From Caryophanales bacterium UBA1427 (GTDB lineage Bacteria; Bacillota_I; Bacilli_A; ML615J-28; CAG-313), in assembly GCA_002329485.1 (NCBI GenBank), contig DCTZ01000040.1:6779-70778 (forward strand): DNA of 64,000 bases, written 5' to 3'. The position numbers were made by a program, and so were the translations under genes. Positions within the stretch are counted from its first letter, which is position 1. Each line of letters starts with the position of its first letter. The notes beneath the pieces were generated by a model. The model did no database searches. It saw only the letters and a list, made by a program, of their open reading frames with translations, and was not told the DNA's origin. This document shows positions 17,251 to 26,997 of this stretch, in pieces.

Positions 17251-17290
17251 AATCCGTTCGTATCCCAACGCAACGGATTTATTTTTTTTT
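17251..17290 (+). terminator. Terminator after the 158-residue membrane protein
   Basis: AATCCGTT (17251-17258) pairs with AACGGATT (17272-17279), followed by a run of nine T. Confidence 0.85.
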
Positions 17291-17318
17291 AAAAAACTGC
17301 TTAGAATTCGGCCTGAAA

Positions 17319-17327
17319 TGATATAAT
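17319..17327 (+). promoter_or_regulatory. Extended -10 promoter of the ABC exporter pair
   Basis: TGATATAAT (17319-17327) with no clear -35; the gene starts 42 bases downstream. Confidence 0.5.
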
Positions 17328-17369
17328 TATAAAAACTTTTGAAAAAACAGTCAGAAAGGAAGACCCCGT

Positions 17370-19184
17370 ATGGAAAACGTAAAGCAAACCGTCAAAAAGC
17401 CCCATGCGCTTGTGAGAATGTTAAAATACTTAAAAGACAATGATCCAGCAATTATATGGTTCTTTGTCGTTTATACAATCTGCTCCTCGATTCACCCGGT
17501 TGTGGGAGTTGTCTTTCCCAAATATTTGATTACGCTTCTTTTGGGAGAAAATGTCGTCATCAATTCCGTTTTGTTCGTGGTCGCAATCTTTTTTCTAATC
17601 AGCGCCGTTACGAGCTTTTTGGAAAGCTATACTTTTTACGCTTCCAATACGCGGATAACCTACTTAAGGATTCGCTATCTGTTTATCCAGTTTAAACTGT
17701 TTCTGACAATGGATTACAAATATGTTGAAGATCCGACCTTTGGCAACGAATACGAATTGGCTTTTGAAGCGTGTTCCTCCAACAATAACGGGATTGAACA
17801 AATCTACCACAGCATGTTCGAAATCGTGGCGAAAATTCTTTCCATCATCATGTACGTCGTTTTGGTTTCCATGCTTACGCCGTGGGCGTTCTTGGCCATT
17901 TTCTTAAGCGTCATCGTCGGCTATTTCACCAGCAAATTTGTCGAACGCTACCGTTATTCCAAAAGGATGGAATTGGCCCATGCCAACCGGAAAACCCGGT
18001 ATTACAACGAAGTGACCTATGATTTCAAATTCGGAAAAGATATCAGGCTTTACGGATTGGGCGAAAAAGTCATGGATTGTTACAGAAACGAAATCTTTAA
18101 TTATCTGAAAGTATTCCGCAGAATCAAAAACAAAGAATACGGTTGGGCTTTGTTTGACTTGTTTTTTGTTTTGCTAAGCGACATTACCGTTTACGCCTTT
18201 TTGATTATCAAGTACCTGGAAGGAATGGACCTGGCCTCCTTTACGATGTATCTTGGTGCATGTCTTGCCTTAAGCACTGCCCTTAAGACCATCATCGGCG
18301 ACTTAACGGTCATGCGCAACGAAATGCGTTATGTCAAAGATTTCTTCCGCTTTATCGATACGCCGCTTGTAACCAACGACGGAACGCTTCCCCCTCCCGA
18401 AGACGAAACCTTGGAAGTGGAATTCCAAAACGTCAGTTTCAAATACCCGAAAACCGAAAAATATATCTATAAAAACCTTAACTTAAAAATTGCCAAGGGC
18501 GAAAAACTGGCCATCGTGGGAGTCAACGGAGCAGGAAAAACGACTTTGGTGAAGTTGTTGACCAGACTTTTCGATGTCGAAGAAGGCGAAATTCTCGTGA
18601 ACGGCGTCTCAATCAAACAATACGAATTGTTCGGCTATTTGTCGATGTTTTCGGTTGTTTTCCAAAATATCAATATCTATGCTTTCCCGGTAAGGCAGAA
18701 CGTCACGATGGGCCATGACCGGACCGACGAAGAAGTTTGGGACTGTCTGATTAAAGCGGGGCTGGAAGAAAAAATCGCTTCGCTTTCCGGCGGACTCGAC
18801 CATATGTTGTTGAAAGTAATCGACGAAAACGGGGTGGAACTGTCCGGCGGAGAAAACCAGAAATTGGCGATTGCCCGCGCGTTGTTCAAACAGGCCAAAA
18901 TGATTATCCTCGACGAACCGACTTCCGCTTTGGATGCTTTGGCGGAAGCGGATATTTATCAAAGGTTCAACGAACTCGTTTCCGACAAAACTACCATCTA
19001 TGTTTCGCACCGGCTGGCCAGCACCAAGTTTTGCGACAAAATTGCTTTTTTCAACGAAAACGGCTTGGTGGAATATGGTACCCATGACGAACTGATGGCT
19101 TTGGAAGGCCAATATTACAATATGTTTGTTACCCAAGGCAAATACTATCAGACAGAGGAGAACGACGATGAAACGGTTGCGTAG
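17370..19184 (+). CDS. ABC exporter half-transporter, first of pair
   Basis: 604 residues: type I exporter membrane domain (about 25-330, six helices) then an ATPase domain with Walker A GVNGAGKTT near 390, signature LSGGENQKLAIARA and Walker B MIILDEPTSALD with catalytic Glu, then H-loop VSHR. The site is canonical. It overlaps the next gene, a clear paralogue with a matching C-terminal tail (GKYYQTEEN versus KNYQIENG), so the two probably form a heterodimer. Substrate unknown; peptides or lipids are typical. The downstream DUF438-hemerythrin protein is in the same unit. Confidence 0.88.
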   Translation: MENVKQTVKKPHALVRMLKYLKDNDPAIIWFFVVYTICSSIHPVVGVVFPKYLITLLLGENVVINSVLFVVAIFFLISAVTSFLESYTFYASNTRITYLRIRYLFIQFKLFLTMDYKYVEDPTFGNEYELAFEACSSNNNGIEQIYHSMFEIVAKILSIIMYVVLVSMLTPWAFLAIFLSVIVGYFTSKFVERYRYSKRMELAHANRKTRYYNEVTYDFKFGKDIRLYGLGEKVMDCYRNEIFNYLKVFRRIKNKEYGWALFDLFFVLLSDITVYAFLIIKYLEGMDLASFTMYLGACLALSTALKTIIGDLTVMRNEMRYVKDFFRFIDTPLVTNDGTLPPPEDETLEVEFQNVSFKYPKTEKYIYKNLNLKIAKGEKLAIVGVNGAGKTTLVKLLTRLFDVEEGEILVNGVSIKQYELFGYLSMFSVVFQNINIYAFPVRQNVTMGHDRTDEEVWDCLIKAGLEEKIASLSGGLDHMLLKVIDENGVELSGGENQKLAIARALFKQAKMIILDEPTSALDALAEADIYQRFNELVSDKTTIYVSHRLASTKFCDKIAFFNENGLVEYGTHDELMALEGQYYNMFVTQGKYYQTEENDDETVA

Positions 19185-21027
19185 TTTTTTCCTATTTATC
19201 AAAATTGCTTTTAAAATTTCTCCGAGTTATTTTGTTCTGTTGATTTTAGGGGGACTTCTTTCCAGCGGGCAAATTGTCGCAAATGTTCTTTTGCCGAAAT
19301 ATTTGGTCGACGAACTCGTCCGGCTGACCAACCAAAAAATTATTGCCCCGGGTTATGCGTTTAAATTCGGCGATATCTTTACCGCTTTTTCGCAAGTCTT
19401 CCTTTTTGGCGCTTTGATTGTTTTGGCCAACCTCTTATTCGGCTTTCTCGACAAAACCCACAAGCGTCTGCTTGACGTAAAAACCAGTTACGTGGATAAG
19501 ATGTTTCCGGGCGAAATGGCCAAGAAAATCATGGCGGTCAATTATCAGTATTTGGAAGATCCTTATTATCTCGATCTGAAAGAACGGGCACTTTTTGCGC
19601 AAACCAACCAATCTGCTTTGCGAAATCTTGTCAATGCTTTTGCCATGATAATCCAGGAAACGATAACGATTATCGCTTTGATTACCATCATGCTGACCTT
19701 AAGCGTTTATTTGTTAATCGCTTTGCTTATTACAATCGGTTTGATTTTGTTAATCCGCATTTATTTCAAAAACTATCAGGTCAGTTTTATGCGAAGTCTC
19801 ATTCCGGTTAACCGACGGTACGGCTATTATATGTCTCTCGGGTTTAATTTTCCGTATGCCAAAGATATCCGTTTGTACGATGCCTCGGATTTGATTTTAG
19901 ACCACGTGAAGAAGTATAACGAAACGATTATGAAATCTTTCCTGAAAAACTATCAAAAGCTGGGCCTAATGACCGGTTTTATCCGCATCATCAATGCCTT
20001 GCAATCGGCGATTATTTATCTTTACATCGCCTTTCGAACCCTCGGAATTTGGGGCGAAAAAATCTCGCTGGGCAGTTTTACGATGTATGTCAACAGCGCC
20101 CTCAGATTTTCCGGTTCGGTAACCCGCTTCTTCGACCAATTTGTGACGGTTTCCCAAATGCTTGATTATTTGGAACCGTTTATGGAATTCATGAGTTTGG
20201 AAGACGAAGCCGAAAAGAAAGGAAACCACGTTTTAACCAAAATCGATTCCATCCGGTTTGAAAACGTCAGTTTTGCTTATCCGAAAAGCGACAAATTGGT
20301 TTTGGAAAACATCAGCTTTTCGATTAAAGCCGGCGAACGGATTTCGATTGTGGGACTGAACGGCGCCGGAAAAACCACGTTGATCAAACTGCTTTGCCGC
20401 CTCTACAAACCGCAACAAGGCACCATTTACGTGAACGATATCGATATTCAGGAATATGATTCGGAAAGCTATCGGAAACAAATCACCGCGGTCTTCCAGG
20501 ATTTCCAGATGTTTGCCTACAGTATCGAAGACAATGTTACCGGGGTCGAACCGAAAGACCAAGAAAAACTTATGCATATCTTTAAACAGGTAGGCATTTA
20601 CGATAAAGTAATGTCTTTGCCAAACCAGGCAAAAACGCCGCTCAACAAAACCTACGACGAAGAAGGCACGGAACTGTCCGGCGGGGAATTGCAGAAACTG
20701 GCAATCGCAAGAGCTCTTTATAAAGATGCCTCCCTCGTTATTTTGGACGAACCGACTTCGGCGCTCGATCCGCTGGCGGAAGCGGAAATCTATCAACAAT
20801 TCAACGACCTCGTGCACGACAAAACCGCCATCTACATCTCGCATCGGATGTCGAGTTCCGTTTTCTGCGACCGGATTCTCATCATCGATGGTGGAAAAGC
20901 GGTGGATTACGATACCCACCAAAACCTGATGCAAAAGAAAGACAGCCTGTATTACAAACTCTTTATGGCCCAAGCCAAAAACTATCAGATCGAAAACGGG
21001 CTGAAATTAAAAGAACACGCGGTGTAA
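19168..21027 (+). CDS. ABC exporter half-transporter, second of pair
   Basis: 619 residues. Six-helix exporter membrane domain (about 10-320) and an ATPase domain with GLNGAGKTT, LSGGELQKLAIARA, LVILDEPTSALD and ISHR. Both halves keep the catalytic Glu, unlike the exporter at 45844-49468, so neither site is degenerate. The start at 19168 behind GAGGAG is preferred over 19126; it overlaps the first gene by 17 bases. Partner of the preceding gene. Confidence 0.88.
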   Translation: MKRLRSFFLFIKIAFKISPSYFVLLILGGLLSSGQIVANVLLPKYLVDELVRLTNQKIIAPGYAFKFGDIFTAFSQVFLFGALIVLANLLFGFLDKTHKRLLDVKTSYVDKMFPGEMAKKIMAVNYQYLEDPYYLDLKERALFAQTNQSALRNLVNAFAMIIQETITIIALITIMLTLSVYLLIALLITIGLILLIRIYFKNYQVSFMRSLIPVNRRYGYYMSLGFNFPYAKDIRLYDASDLILDHVKKYNETIMKSFLKNYQKLGLMTGFIRIINALQSAIIYLYIAFRTLGIWGEKISLGSFTMYVNSALRFSGSVTRFFDQFVTVSQMLDYLEPFMEFMSLEDEAEKKGNHVLTKIDSIRFENVSFAYPKSDKLVLENISFSIKAGERISIVGLNGAGKTTLIKLLCRLYKPQQGTIYVNDIDIQEYDSESYRKQITAVFQDFQMFAYSIEDNVTGVEPKDQEKLMHIFKQVGIYDKVMSLPNQAKTPLNKTYDEEGTELSGGELQKLAIARALYKDASLVILDEPTSALDPLAEAEIYQQFNDLVHDKTAIYISHRMSSSVFCDRILIIDGGKAVDYDTHQNLMQKKDSLYYKLFMAQAKNYQIENGLKLKEHAV

Positions 21028-21039
21028 AGGAAGTGAATA

Positions 21040-22218
21040 ATGAACTCATTTAAAGATGTCGATCAAAGCCGTCTCGTTTTGTTGAACCGCTTCATGGAGG
21101 AATACCGGGAAAGCCCCGACAAAAAAGGGGTTGTGGAAAAGTATGAGGAAATTCTTCAAGATATTACCCCATTGGAAATCTTTTCTTTAAACGATTATTC
21201 AACGGAAACACTGCTTTCCCTCGATCAAATCAAAAGCGAAGCGGGCAAGTTTGTCAATCTGTTTAACCATGGCTTGAAGAAGTTTTCGTGGAACCGCGCT
21301 TGTTCGCCTCTGATGGAACATTTCCTGAAAGAAAACGAAGCCATCAGACAACATTTGGGAACCATGAAAGAAGCGGTGAAAACTCTAAACGATCCCCAAA
21401 GCAAGAGGCGTTTTCGCGCTTCTTTGGCGCAGCTTGCGGTAGTCGAAAACAAATTCATCAAAATGCAGAATATTCTTTTCCCCATCATGGAAAAGAAAAT
21501 CCCCTCGACTAGGCCTTTGACGGTGCTTTGGAGTCTCCATGACGATTGCAAAGCTTTAATGGATAAAATTCTTTCGCATTTGAAACAGCCGGAAACCGAC
21601 GAAAAACTCTTAAACAAACAAATTGGAGAATTCTACTTTCTTTTGATGGGTATCCTTTATAAGGAAGAACACATTTTGTTCCCGATTGCTTCTTATATCA
21701 TCAACAAAGAAGAATGGGAGCAGATGGCTATGGATGCGGCGGCTTTCCCGGCGGTTCTGATTGAGCCCCTTCCCACGGAAGAAAGAAGCCGAAAGCCAGG
21801 CGCCTCGGACAGTCACCATTTCAAAGATTTGACCGGTACGCTCAACTTTGAACAGCTTGCTTTGATTATGAGACATTTGCCGATAGATATAACGTTTGTC
21901 GACGAGCATAACCGGGTTACTTATTACAACGAAACAACGAACAGGCTTTTTCCCCGCACGCCTGCGGTTATCGGCCGAAGCGTCGAATTATGCCACCCAG
22001 AAAAAAGCGTCCACGTGGTCAAAAAAATCATCGAATCGTTTCGTTTGGGGCTTGCCGACCAAGCGGAGTTTTGGATCGAATACAAAAACCGCTTTATTTA
22101 TATCGTTTATTATGCTTTAAGAGATGAACAAAACAATTACAAAGGGGTGCTGGAAGTAACCCAAGATGCAACCCTCATCCGTTCCCTGCAAGGGCAAAAA
22201 CGTCTGCTTGATTGGTAA
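21040..22218 (+). CDS. DUF438 / hemerythrin-like / PAS protein
   Basis: 392 residues. N-terminal DUF438 (about 10-75) is followed by a hemerythrin-like HHE region with spaced ligand candidates (MEHFLKENEAIRQHL, LWSLHDDC, YKEEHILFP) that should bind a di-iron centre, and a PAS domain (about 275-385) with FVDEHNRVTYYNE and RSVELCHPEKS. This architecture occurs in Bacillota and archaea and is thought to sense oxygen, NO or redox state. It follows the exporter pair by 12 bases and is probably co-transcribed; a link between redox sensing and export is inference. Confidence 0.85.
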   Translation: MNSFKDVDQSRLVLLNRFMEEYRESPDKKGVVEKYEEILQDITPLEIFSLNDYSTETLLSLDQIKSEAGKFVNLFNHGLKKFSWNRACSPLMEHFLKENEAIRQHLGTMKEAVKTLNDPQSKRRFRASLAQLAVVENKFIKMQNILFPIMEKKIPSTRPLTVLWSLHDDCKALMDKILSHLKQPETDEKLLNKQIGEFYFLLMGILYKEEHILFPIASYIINKEEWEQMAMDAAAFPAVLIEPLPTEERSRKPGASDSHHFKDLTGTLNFEQLALIMRHLPIDITFVDEHNRVTYYNETTNRLFPRTPAVIGRSVELCHPEKSVHVVKKIIESFRLGLADQAEFWIEYKNRFIYIVYYALRDEQNNYKGVLEVTQDATLIRSLQGQKRLLDW

Positions 22219-22247
22219 GAAAAATTTTAAAAAAAATATCGTTTTTC

Positions 22248-22275
22248 GGCCTCGCCTGACCGCGGGGCCCTTTTT
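22248..22275 (+). terminator. Terminator after the exporter/DUF438 unit
   Basis: GC-rich 8-bp stem GGCCTCGC (22248-22255) with GCGGGGCC (22262-22269), one G-U pair, then T-run. Confidence 0.8.
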
Positions 22276-22328
22276 GATTTTGGCAAAAAAATGCTCCGTT
22301 TTTTTAAAATTTTTTTAGTGGAAAAGAC

Positions 22329-22356
22329 TTGATTTTCTAAAAAAAAGGTATATAAT
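22329..22356 (+). promoter_or_regulatory. potABCD promoter
   Basis: TTGATT (22329-22334), 16-base spacer, TATAAT (22351-22356). Confidence 0.65.
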
Positions 22357-22385
22357 TATTCCATGATTTTTATGGGAGGCCATCA

Positions 22386-23543
22386 ATGAAAAAAGTAATT
22401 ATCGAATTACGCGATGTTTATAAGCAATTTGATGACGACTTGATTGTCAACGGCATCAATTTGCAGATATACGAGAACGAATTTCTCACCCTCTTAGGTC
22501 CGTCGGGTTGTGGGAAGACGACAACATTGCGCATGATAGGAGGTTTTGAACAACCAAATAAAGGCGAAATAATCATTAACGGCAAAATCTTTAATGATCT
22601 TCCGCCTTATGCGCGCCCCATTAACACGGTTTTTCAACGGTATGCCTTATTCCCGCATTTAAACGTTTTTGAAAATGTGGCGTTTGGTTTGAAAAACCGC
22701 GGATGGGATTATCTTGCCCGTTTCTTCAATCAGGAAGAAATGGAAAAAGAAATCTTAAAAGAAAAGGAAGCCGGGGGAGAAATCAATCCCAAGGTTACCA
22801 AACATGATCTGAAAAAGAAAATCAACGAGAAAATTTCGGAAGCTGTCATGAAAGCTTTGGATATGGTCAAACTGACCGGTTTGGAAAAACGCAAAATCGA
22901 CCAGATGAGCGGCGGTCAACAACAACGGGTCGCTTTGGCAAGAGCCATCGTCAACCGTCCCCAAATTCTTTTGCTTGACGAACCCCTGGCGGCGCTTGAT
23001 TTGAAACTGCGCCAAAACATGCAATACGAATTGAAAGAAATGCAGCGCAAACTCGGCATCACTTTCGTCTATGTCACACATGACCAAGAAGAAGCGATGA
23101 CGATGAGCGACCGGATTGTTGTCATGAAAGACGGTGTTATCCAACAATTGGGTACTCCGAAAGACATTTACAACGAACCGGTTAACCGCTATGTCGCAAC
23201 TTTTGTCGGCGAATCGAATATCATTCCCGGAACCTATCTGGGTAAAAAGGTGGCCTTTTTGGGAGCCGAGTTTGATTGTTTGGATTATCCGTTTGCGGTT
23301 AACGAACCGGTTGATGTGGTAATCCGTCCCGAAGATTTCGATGTCATCGATCACGAAAAAGCCAAACTCACGGGAATCGTCACTTCGTCAATCTTTAAAG
23401 GAGTGCACAACGAATTGCTGGTCGACATTCAGGGTCACGAATTTATCGTCAATACTTATGAAAATTATGCGGTCGGCGAACCAATCGGTTTAAAAGTTGA
23501 CCCTTACGAAATTCATTTGATGAAGGTGCAAGGCAATGAATAA
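22386..23543 (+). CDS. potA: Spermidine/putrescine ABC transporter ATP-binding protein
   Basis: 385 residues. Walker A GPSGCGKTT (38-46), Q-loop region FQRYALFPHL, signature MSGGQQQRVALARA (174-187), Walker B LLLDEPLAALD and a C-terminal TOBE regulatory region. A charged, Lys/Glu-rich insertion of about 45 residues (104-150) sits in the helical subdomain; long insertions at this place are known from mollicute PotA proteins. It powers polyamine uptake with PotB, PotC and PotD. Overlaps potB by 8 bases. Confidence 0.93.
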   Translation: MKKVIIELRDVYKQFDDDLIVNGINLQIYENEFLTLLGPSGCGKTTTLRMIGGFEQPNKGEIIINGKIFNDLPPYARPINTVFQRYALFPHLNVFENVAFGLKNRGWDYLARFFNQEEMEKEILKEKEAGGEINPKVTKHDLKKKINEKISEAVMKALDMVKLTGLEKRKIDQMSGGQQQRVALARAIVNRPQILLLDEPLAALDLKLRQNMQYELKEMQRKLGITFVYVTHDQEEAMTMSDRIVVMKDGVIQQLGTPKDIYNEPVNRYVATFVGESNIIPGTYLGKKVAFLGAEFDCLDYPFAVNEPVDVVIRPEDFDVIDHEKAKLTGIVTSSIFKGVHNELLVDIQGHEFIVNTYENYAVGEPIGLKVDPYEIHLMKVQGNE

Positions 23544-24360
23544 AACGATTCGCAAACTGGCCTACCCTTATTACGGATGGTTGTATTTGCTTGCCATTGT
23601 TCCGATTGCGATTATGCTTGTGCTGGTCTTTTTCGATATCGAAGGGATTGGGTTCAGCGAAGCAAGATTTACTTTTCGGAACTTTGCGCTGTTTTTGGAA
23701 CCATCAACCCTTGAAGCTTTCGGAAACAGTTTTCTGTTTGCCACGACCGCTACTTTGGTTTCGGCCGTTTTGGGCTATATTGTCGCCTATCAGGTCTTCC
23801 GTTCCCGCTTTCGCAACAAGTTCATCATTTTGACGCTTTTTATTTTGCCGATGTGGTCGAATATGCTGCTTCGGACCGAAGCCCTAGGCAATATCATGGA
23901 ACGCCACAATATCTTTACCGATCTTTTGGGAATTCCGGGGGGTTTCAACTTAAGAGGAACCGGACTGGCCGTTTTAATCGGTTTGGTAATAACTTATCTT
24001 CCGTTTATGATTTTGCCGATTTATACCGCACTGGAAAAAATCGACCCTTCTTTGGAAGAAGCGGCGCTTGATTTGGGCGTTACCGAAATGCGTAAGTTTT
24101 GGAAGGTCGTCTTTCCTTTATCTATTAAAGGCGTTATCACCGGTTGCATCATGGTCTTTTTGCCGTGTCTGAGCGGTTTTGCCATTCCGGAAATTCTCGG
24201 CAACGGGAACATCATGTTGATTGGAAATATCATCGAACAGTCTTTCCGGAACATGAGCTACAATCTGGGTTCGCTTCTGGCCATAACGATATTGTTCTTT
24301 ATCTTCGGATCGCTGATGATTGTCAACAAAGTCGATAAAGAAGGAGGTACTTTGATATGA
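23536..24360 (+). CDS. potB: Spermidine/putrescine ABC transporter permease
   Basis: 274 residues with six predicted helices and the permease coupling loop EEAALDLGVTEMRKFWKVVFP near 175. It pairs with PotC to form the membrane channel. Overlaps potA by 8 bases and potC by ATGA. Confidence 0.92.
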   Translation: MNKTIRKLAYPYYGWLYLLAIVPIAIMLVLVFFDIEGIGFSEARFTFRNFALFLEPSTLEAFGNSFLFATTATLVSAVLGYIVAYQVFRSRFRNKFIILTLFILPMWSNMLLRTEALGNIMERHNIFTDLLGIPGGFNLRGTGLAVLIGLVITYLPFMILPIYTALEKIDPSLEEAALDLGVTEMRKFWKVVFPLSIKGVITGCIMVFLPCLSGFAIPEILGNGNIMLIGNIIEQSFRNMSYNLGSLLAITILFFIFGSLMIVNKVDKEGGTLI

Positions 24361-25214
24361 TCGAGTACTCTAAGGCCACGATTGAAGAATACGGCTACAA
24401 AGACCGGCGTTTCTTGAAAAAAGTTTATCGGATATCGACCAAAGTGTTGGTTGTCGCGGTTATCTTCTTGATGTATCTGCCGGTTTTGACCATCGCATTA
24501 CAATCGTTCAATTCCAGCAGCGAACTATCTTCGTTCGGCAGTTTTACTTTCAAATGGTACGGCCAAATCTTTAGGCATCCGATGCTTGCTTCGGCCATTC
24601 AGAACACGGCGATTGTTAGTCTTACCTCGACTATCCTTGCGACCGTGCTCGGGACTTTCATTGCGATGGGTATCTATTACTTATTCCCCAAAGCCAAACA
24701 GCAGATATTGCTTTTGAACAATATTCCGATTTTGAATGCGGATATCGTTACCGGTATCAGCCTGATGTTGGTCTTTTCACTGCTTTTGCCGGTTTTTCCG
24801 TATATTTTCGGTTTGCCGACTTTGATTTTGGCGCATTTGTTTTTTACCCTTCCGTACGTCATTTTGAGCGTTTTGCCGAAACTCGGCGAGGTCGACCCGA
24901 ACCTAATGGATGCGGCGGCGGATTTGGGTTTGAAACCGATTAAGTCGCTTGTAAAAGTCATGGTTCCGGCCGTCAAAGCGGGCATCTTTTCGGGAATGCT
25001 TTTGGCCTTTACGATGAGCGTGGACGACTTTGTGGTCAGTTACTATACAACTGGCAACGGTTACGACAACCTATCGATTTGGATTTACGGCAGTATCGGC
25101 AGAAAAAGTCTGACACCATCGGTTTATGCTTTCAGTACCCTTTTGACGCTCGGTACCGCCCTCGTTCTTTTAGCGGTTAACTTATTGTCGAAACGAAAGG
25201 TAAGGAATAAATAA
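24357..25214 (+). CDS. potC: Spermidine/putrescine ABC transporter permease
   Basis: 285 residues, six helices, coupling loop LMDAAADLGLKPIKSLVKV near 185 and typical FTMSVDDFVVSYYTTG shortly after. It overlaps potB by ATGA, and its last base is shared with the potD start. Confidence 0.92.
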   Translation: MIEYSKATIEEYGYKDRRFLKKVYRISTKVLVVAVIFLMYLPVLTIALQSFNSSSELSSFGSFTFKWYGQIFRHPMLASAIQNTAIVSLTSTILATVLGTFIAMGIYYLFPKAKQQILLLNNIPILNADIVTGISLMLVFSLLLPVFPYIFGLPTLILAHLFFTLPYVILSVLPKLGEVDPNLMDAAADLGLKPIKSLVKVMVPAVKAGIFSGMLLAFTMSVDDFVVSYYTTGNGYDNLSIWIYGSIGRKSLTPSVYAFSTLLTLGTALVLLAVNLLSKRKVRNK

Positions 25215-26350
25215 TGCGAAAAATTGCTTTCTTTATTTGTTTATTCTTAATCTGTTTTACCGTTTCGGGATGCGGTCAGCGGGAAAAACTTTTGCTTCTC
25301 AACTGGGGCGAATACATAAACGATGAAATCATCACGATGTTCGAAGAAAAATACAATTGCAACGTAATCTTAAACATTGCGGATTCGAACGAACTGTTCT
25401 ATGCCAAAATCAAAAGCGGCACCACCGTTTACGATTTGGTAATTCCTTCCGAATATATGGTGGAACGAATGGTGCAAAACGATTTGTTGCAAAAGGTTGA
25501 TTATTCGAAACTCACCAATTACGATCCCGTCAACAACCCTTATCTGCCGGGTGTAATCGGCATTCAGAACCAGATGTTTGAGGGTTATGAGGATTATGCT
25601 GTGCCGTACTTTTGGGGAACTTTCGGCCTCATGTACAACAAAAAAGTGAATGGTTTGGAAGAAGCCGTCAAAAAATACGGCTGGAAAGGTTATTTCGAAC
25701 CGGAACTTCTTCCGGGTAACATCCGTGTCGGCATGTACGATGTTCCGCGTTATGCCTATGCCGCCGCAATGTTTTACCTGGATCAAAGCCCGAATGTTTA
25801 TTCCGAAGAGCTTTTGAAAGCAGCCGAACAAGTGCTTCTTAAGCGGAAATTCACCGAATGGGGAACCGATACTTTGAAAAAAGGTATTTCCTCGGGCAAT
25901 CGGGATTTGGCGTTTGTTTATACGGGCGACTTTTTGGACATGCTTTATATCAAACTGTCCGACGGGGTCAAACGGGAAGATATTACTTTCGATATCTATA
26001 TTCCGAACCAAACCATCGCCTTCATGGACACCTTCGTGATTCCGAAAAAAGCGCGCCATTTGGATTTGGCTCACAAATTCATCGACTTTTTGCTCGATCC
26101 CGAAATTGCTTACCTCAACGCAAGTGTTGTCGGTTACTGCACGCCTTTGCAAAAATCCTATGAAATGATTGTGGGCTACGAAGGCGACGACCAATGGCTG
26201 AACGACTGGAAGGAAGCCAATTTGACTTATTATCCGCTTCCGAAACCGGGCGAAGAACAATTCATCGGAACACCGCTCAAAAACTTTGACCGGAACGTCC
26301 TCAATGCCATATCGACGATGGTCAATAACGTTATCGTGAAAAACCGTTAA
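25214..26350 (+). CDS. potD: Spermidine/putrescine-binding lipoprotein
   Basis: 378 residues. A lipoprotein signal with the lipobox VSGC (Cys 20) precedes a periplasmic-binding fold starting LLNWGEYIN, the usual PotD opening; VPYFWGTFGLMYN is the typical polyamine-pocket segment. It delivers spermidine or putrescine to PotBC at the outer face of the membrane. Last gene of the tightly overlapped potABCD operon and followed by a terminator. Confidence 0.93.
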   Translation: MRKIAFFICLFLICFTVSGCGQREKLLLLNWGEYINDEIITMFEEKYNCNVILNIADSNELFYAKIKSGTTVYDLVIPSEYMVERMVQNDLLQKVDYSKLTNYDPVNNPYLPGVIGIQNQMFEGYEDYAVPYFWGTFGLMYNKKVNGLEEAVKKYGWKGYFEPELLPGNIRVGMYDVPRYAYAAAMFYLDQSPNVYSEELLKAAEQVLLKRKFTEWGTDTLKKGISSGNRDLAFVYTGDFLDMLYIKLSDGVKREDITFDIYIPNQTIAFMDTFVIPKKARHLDLAHKFIDFLLDPEIAYLNASVVGYCTPLQKSYEMIVGYEGDDQWLNDWKEANLTYYPLPKPGEEQFIGTPLKNFDRNVLNAISTMVNNVIVKNR

Positions 26351-26370
26351 CACAATATTTTAACAATCAA

Positions 26371-26404
26371 GGAAATTCCCAAAAGTGCGGAATTTCCTTT
26401 TTTT
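26371..26404 (+). terminator. potABCD terminator
   Basis: GGAAATTCC (26371-26379) with GGAATTTCC (26389-26397), then seven T. Confidence 0.88.
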
Positions 26405-26419
26405 ATTGCCGAATGTTTT

Positions 26420-26448
26420 TTGATAAATTTGTAAAATCAGGACATAAT
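26420..26448 (+). promoter_or_regulatory. Promoter of the 141-residue membrane protein
   Basis: TTGATA (26420-26425), 17-base spacer, CATAAT (26443-26448). Confidence 0.6.
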
Positions 26449-26489
26449 AAAATGAAAAGATTTGCTTATTTTTCGGAAAAGGAGGCATT

Positions 26490-26915
26490 ATGAATAACCA
26501 GCATCATAAGAAAAAAAGAAATTCCGACTTCAGGCGGCGAAACGATGAAGAGTACAGCGAAATCGTCGAAGAATTCGAGACCAGGGATTCGCGGAGAGTC
26601 AGGGCATGGGAAAGCAACAAATATTTCTATGCCTTTGCGTATTTTCTCTTTTTTATCCCGCTCTTTCTCGAGGATACCAGACGTTCGCGGTTTTACGTCA
26701 ATCAGGGAATCATGGTGTGGCTGTGGCTGATTTTGGGGAATGTCGCTCTGTATTACATCGGCTTTATTCCGGGAATGGAAATGTTTAACCCGACCGCCCA
26801 ATGGATTTTCTCGGGGATAATCATTTTTTTGGCATTATACGGCTTCATCGCGACTTTGATGGATCGCCGCGATGTCAGATTACCCGTTATCGGTTGGATC
26901 GATATTGTCAAATAA
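26490..26915 (+). CDS. Small integral membrane protein, DUF4870-like
   Basis: 141 residues. A strongly charged N-terminus (KKKRNSDFRRRNDEE) is followed by three membrane helices (about 47-60, 72-92, 103-122). The segment SRFYVNQGIMVWLWLILG resembles the 'FHAKQG' region of the DUF4870/Tic20-like group, which is the basis for the tentative label. GGAGG lies 6 bases before ATG 26490. Monocistronic with promoter and terminator; function unknown. Confidence 0.65.
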   Translation: MNNQHHKKKRNSDFRRRNDEEYSEIVEEFETRDSRRVRAWESNKYFYAFAYFLFFIPLFLEDTRRSRFYVNQGIMVWLWLILGNVALYYIGFIPGMEMFNPTAQWIFSGIIIFLALYGFIATLMDRRDVRLPVIGWIDIVK

Positions 26916-26918
26916 CAA

Positions 26919-26946
26919 AAGAGCAACCTCTAGTTGCTCTTTTTGA
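26919..26946 (+). terminator. Terminator after the DUF4870-like gene
   Basis: AAGAGCAAC (26919-26927) with GTTGCTCTT (26933-26941), then T-run. Confidence 0.88.
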
Positions 26947-26997
26947 AAGGACGTTTTATCATGGTAAGGGAAGAGGAGAGGCCTCTCCCCTTTTTTA

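Noticed and set aside
25370..26353. Long minus-strand open frame opposite potD
   Set aside because: Antisense shadow of a clear PotD gene; similar long shadows lie opposite 17370-21027.
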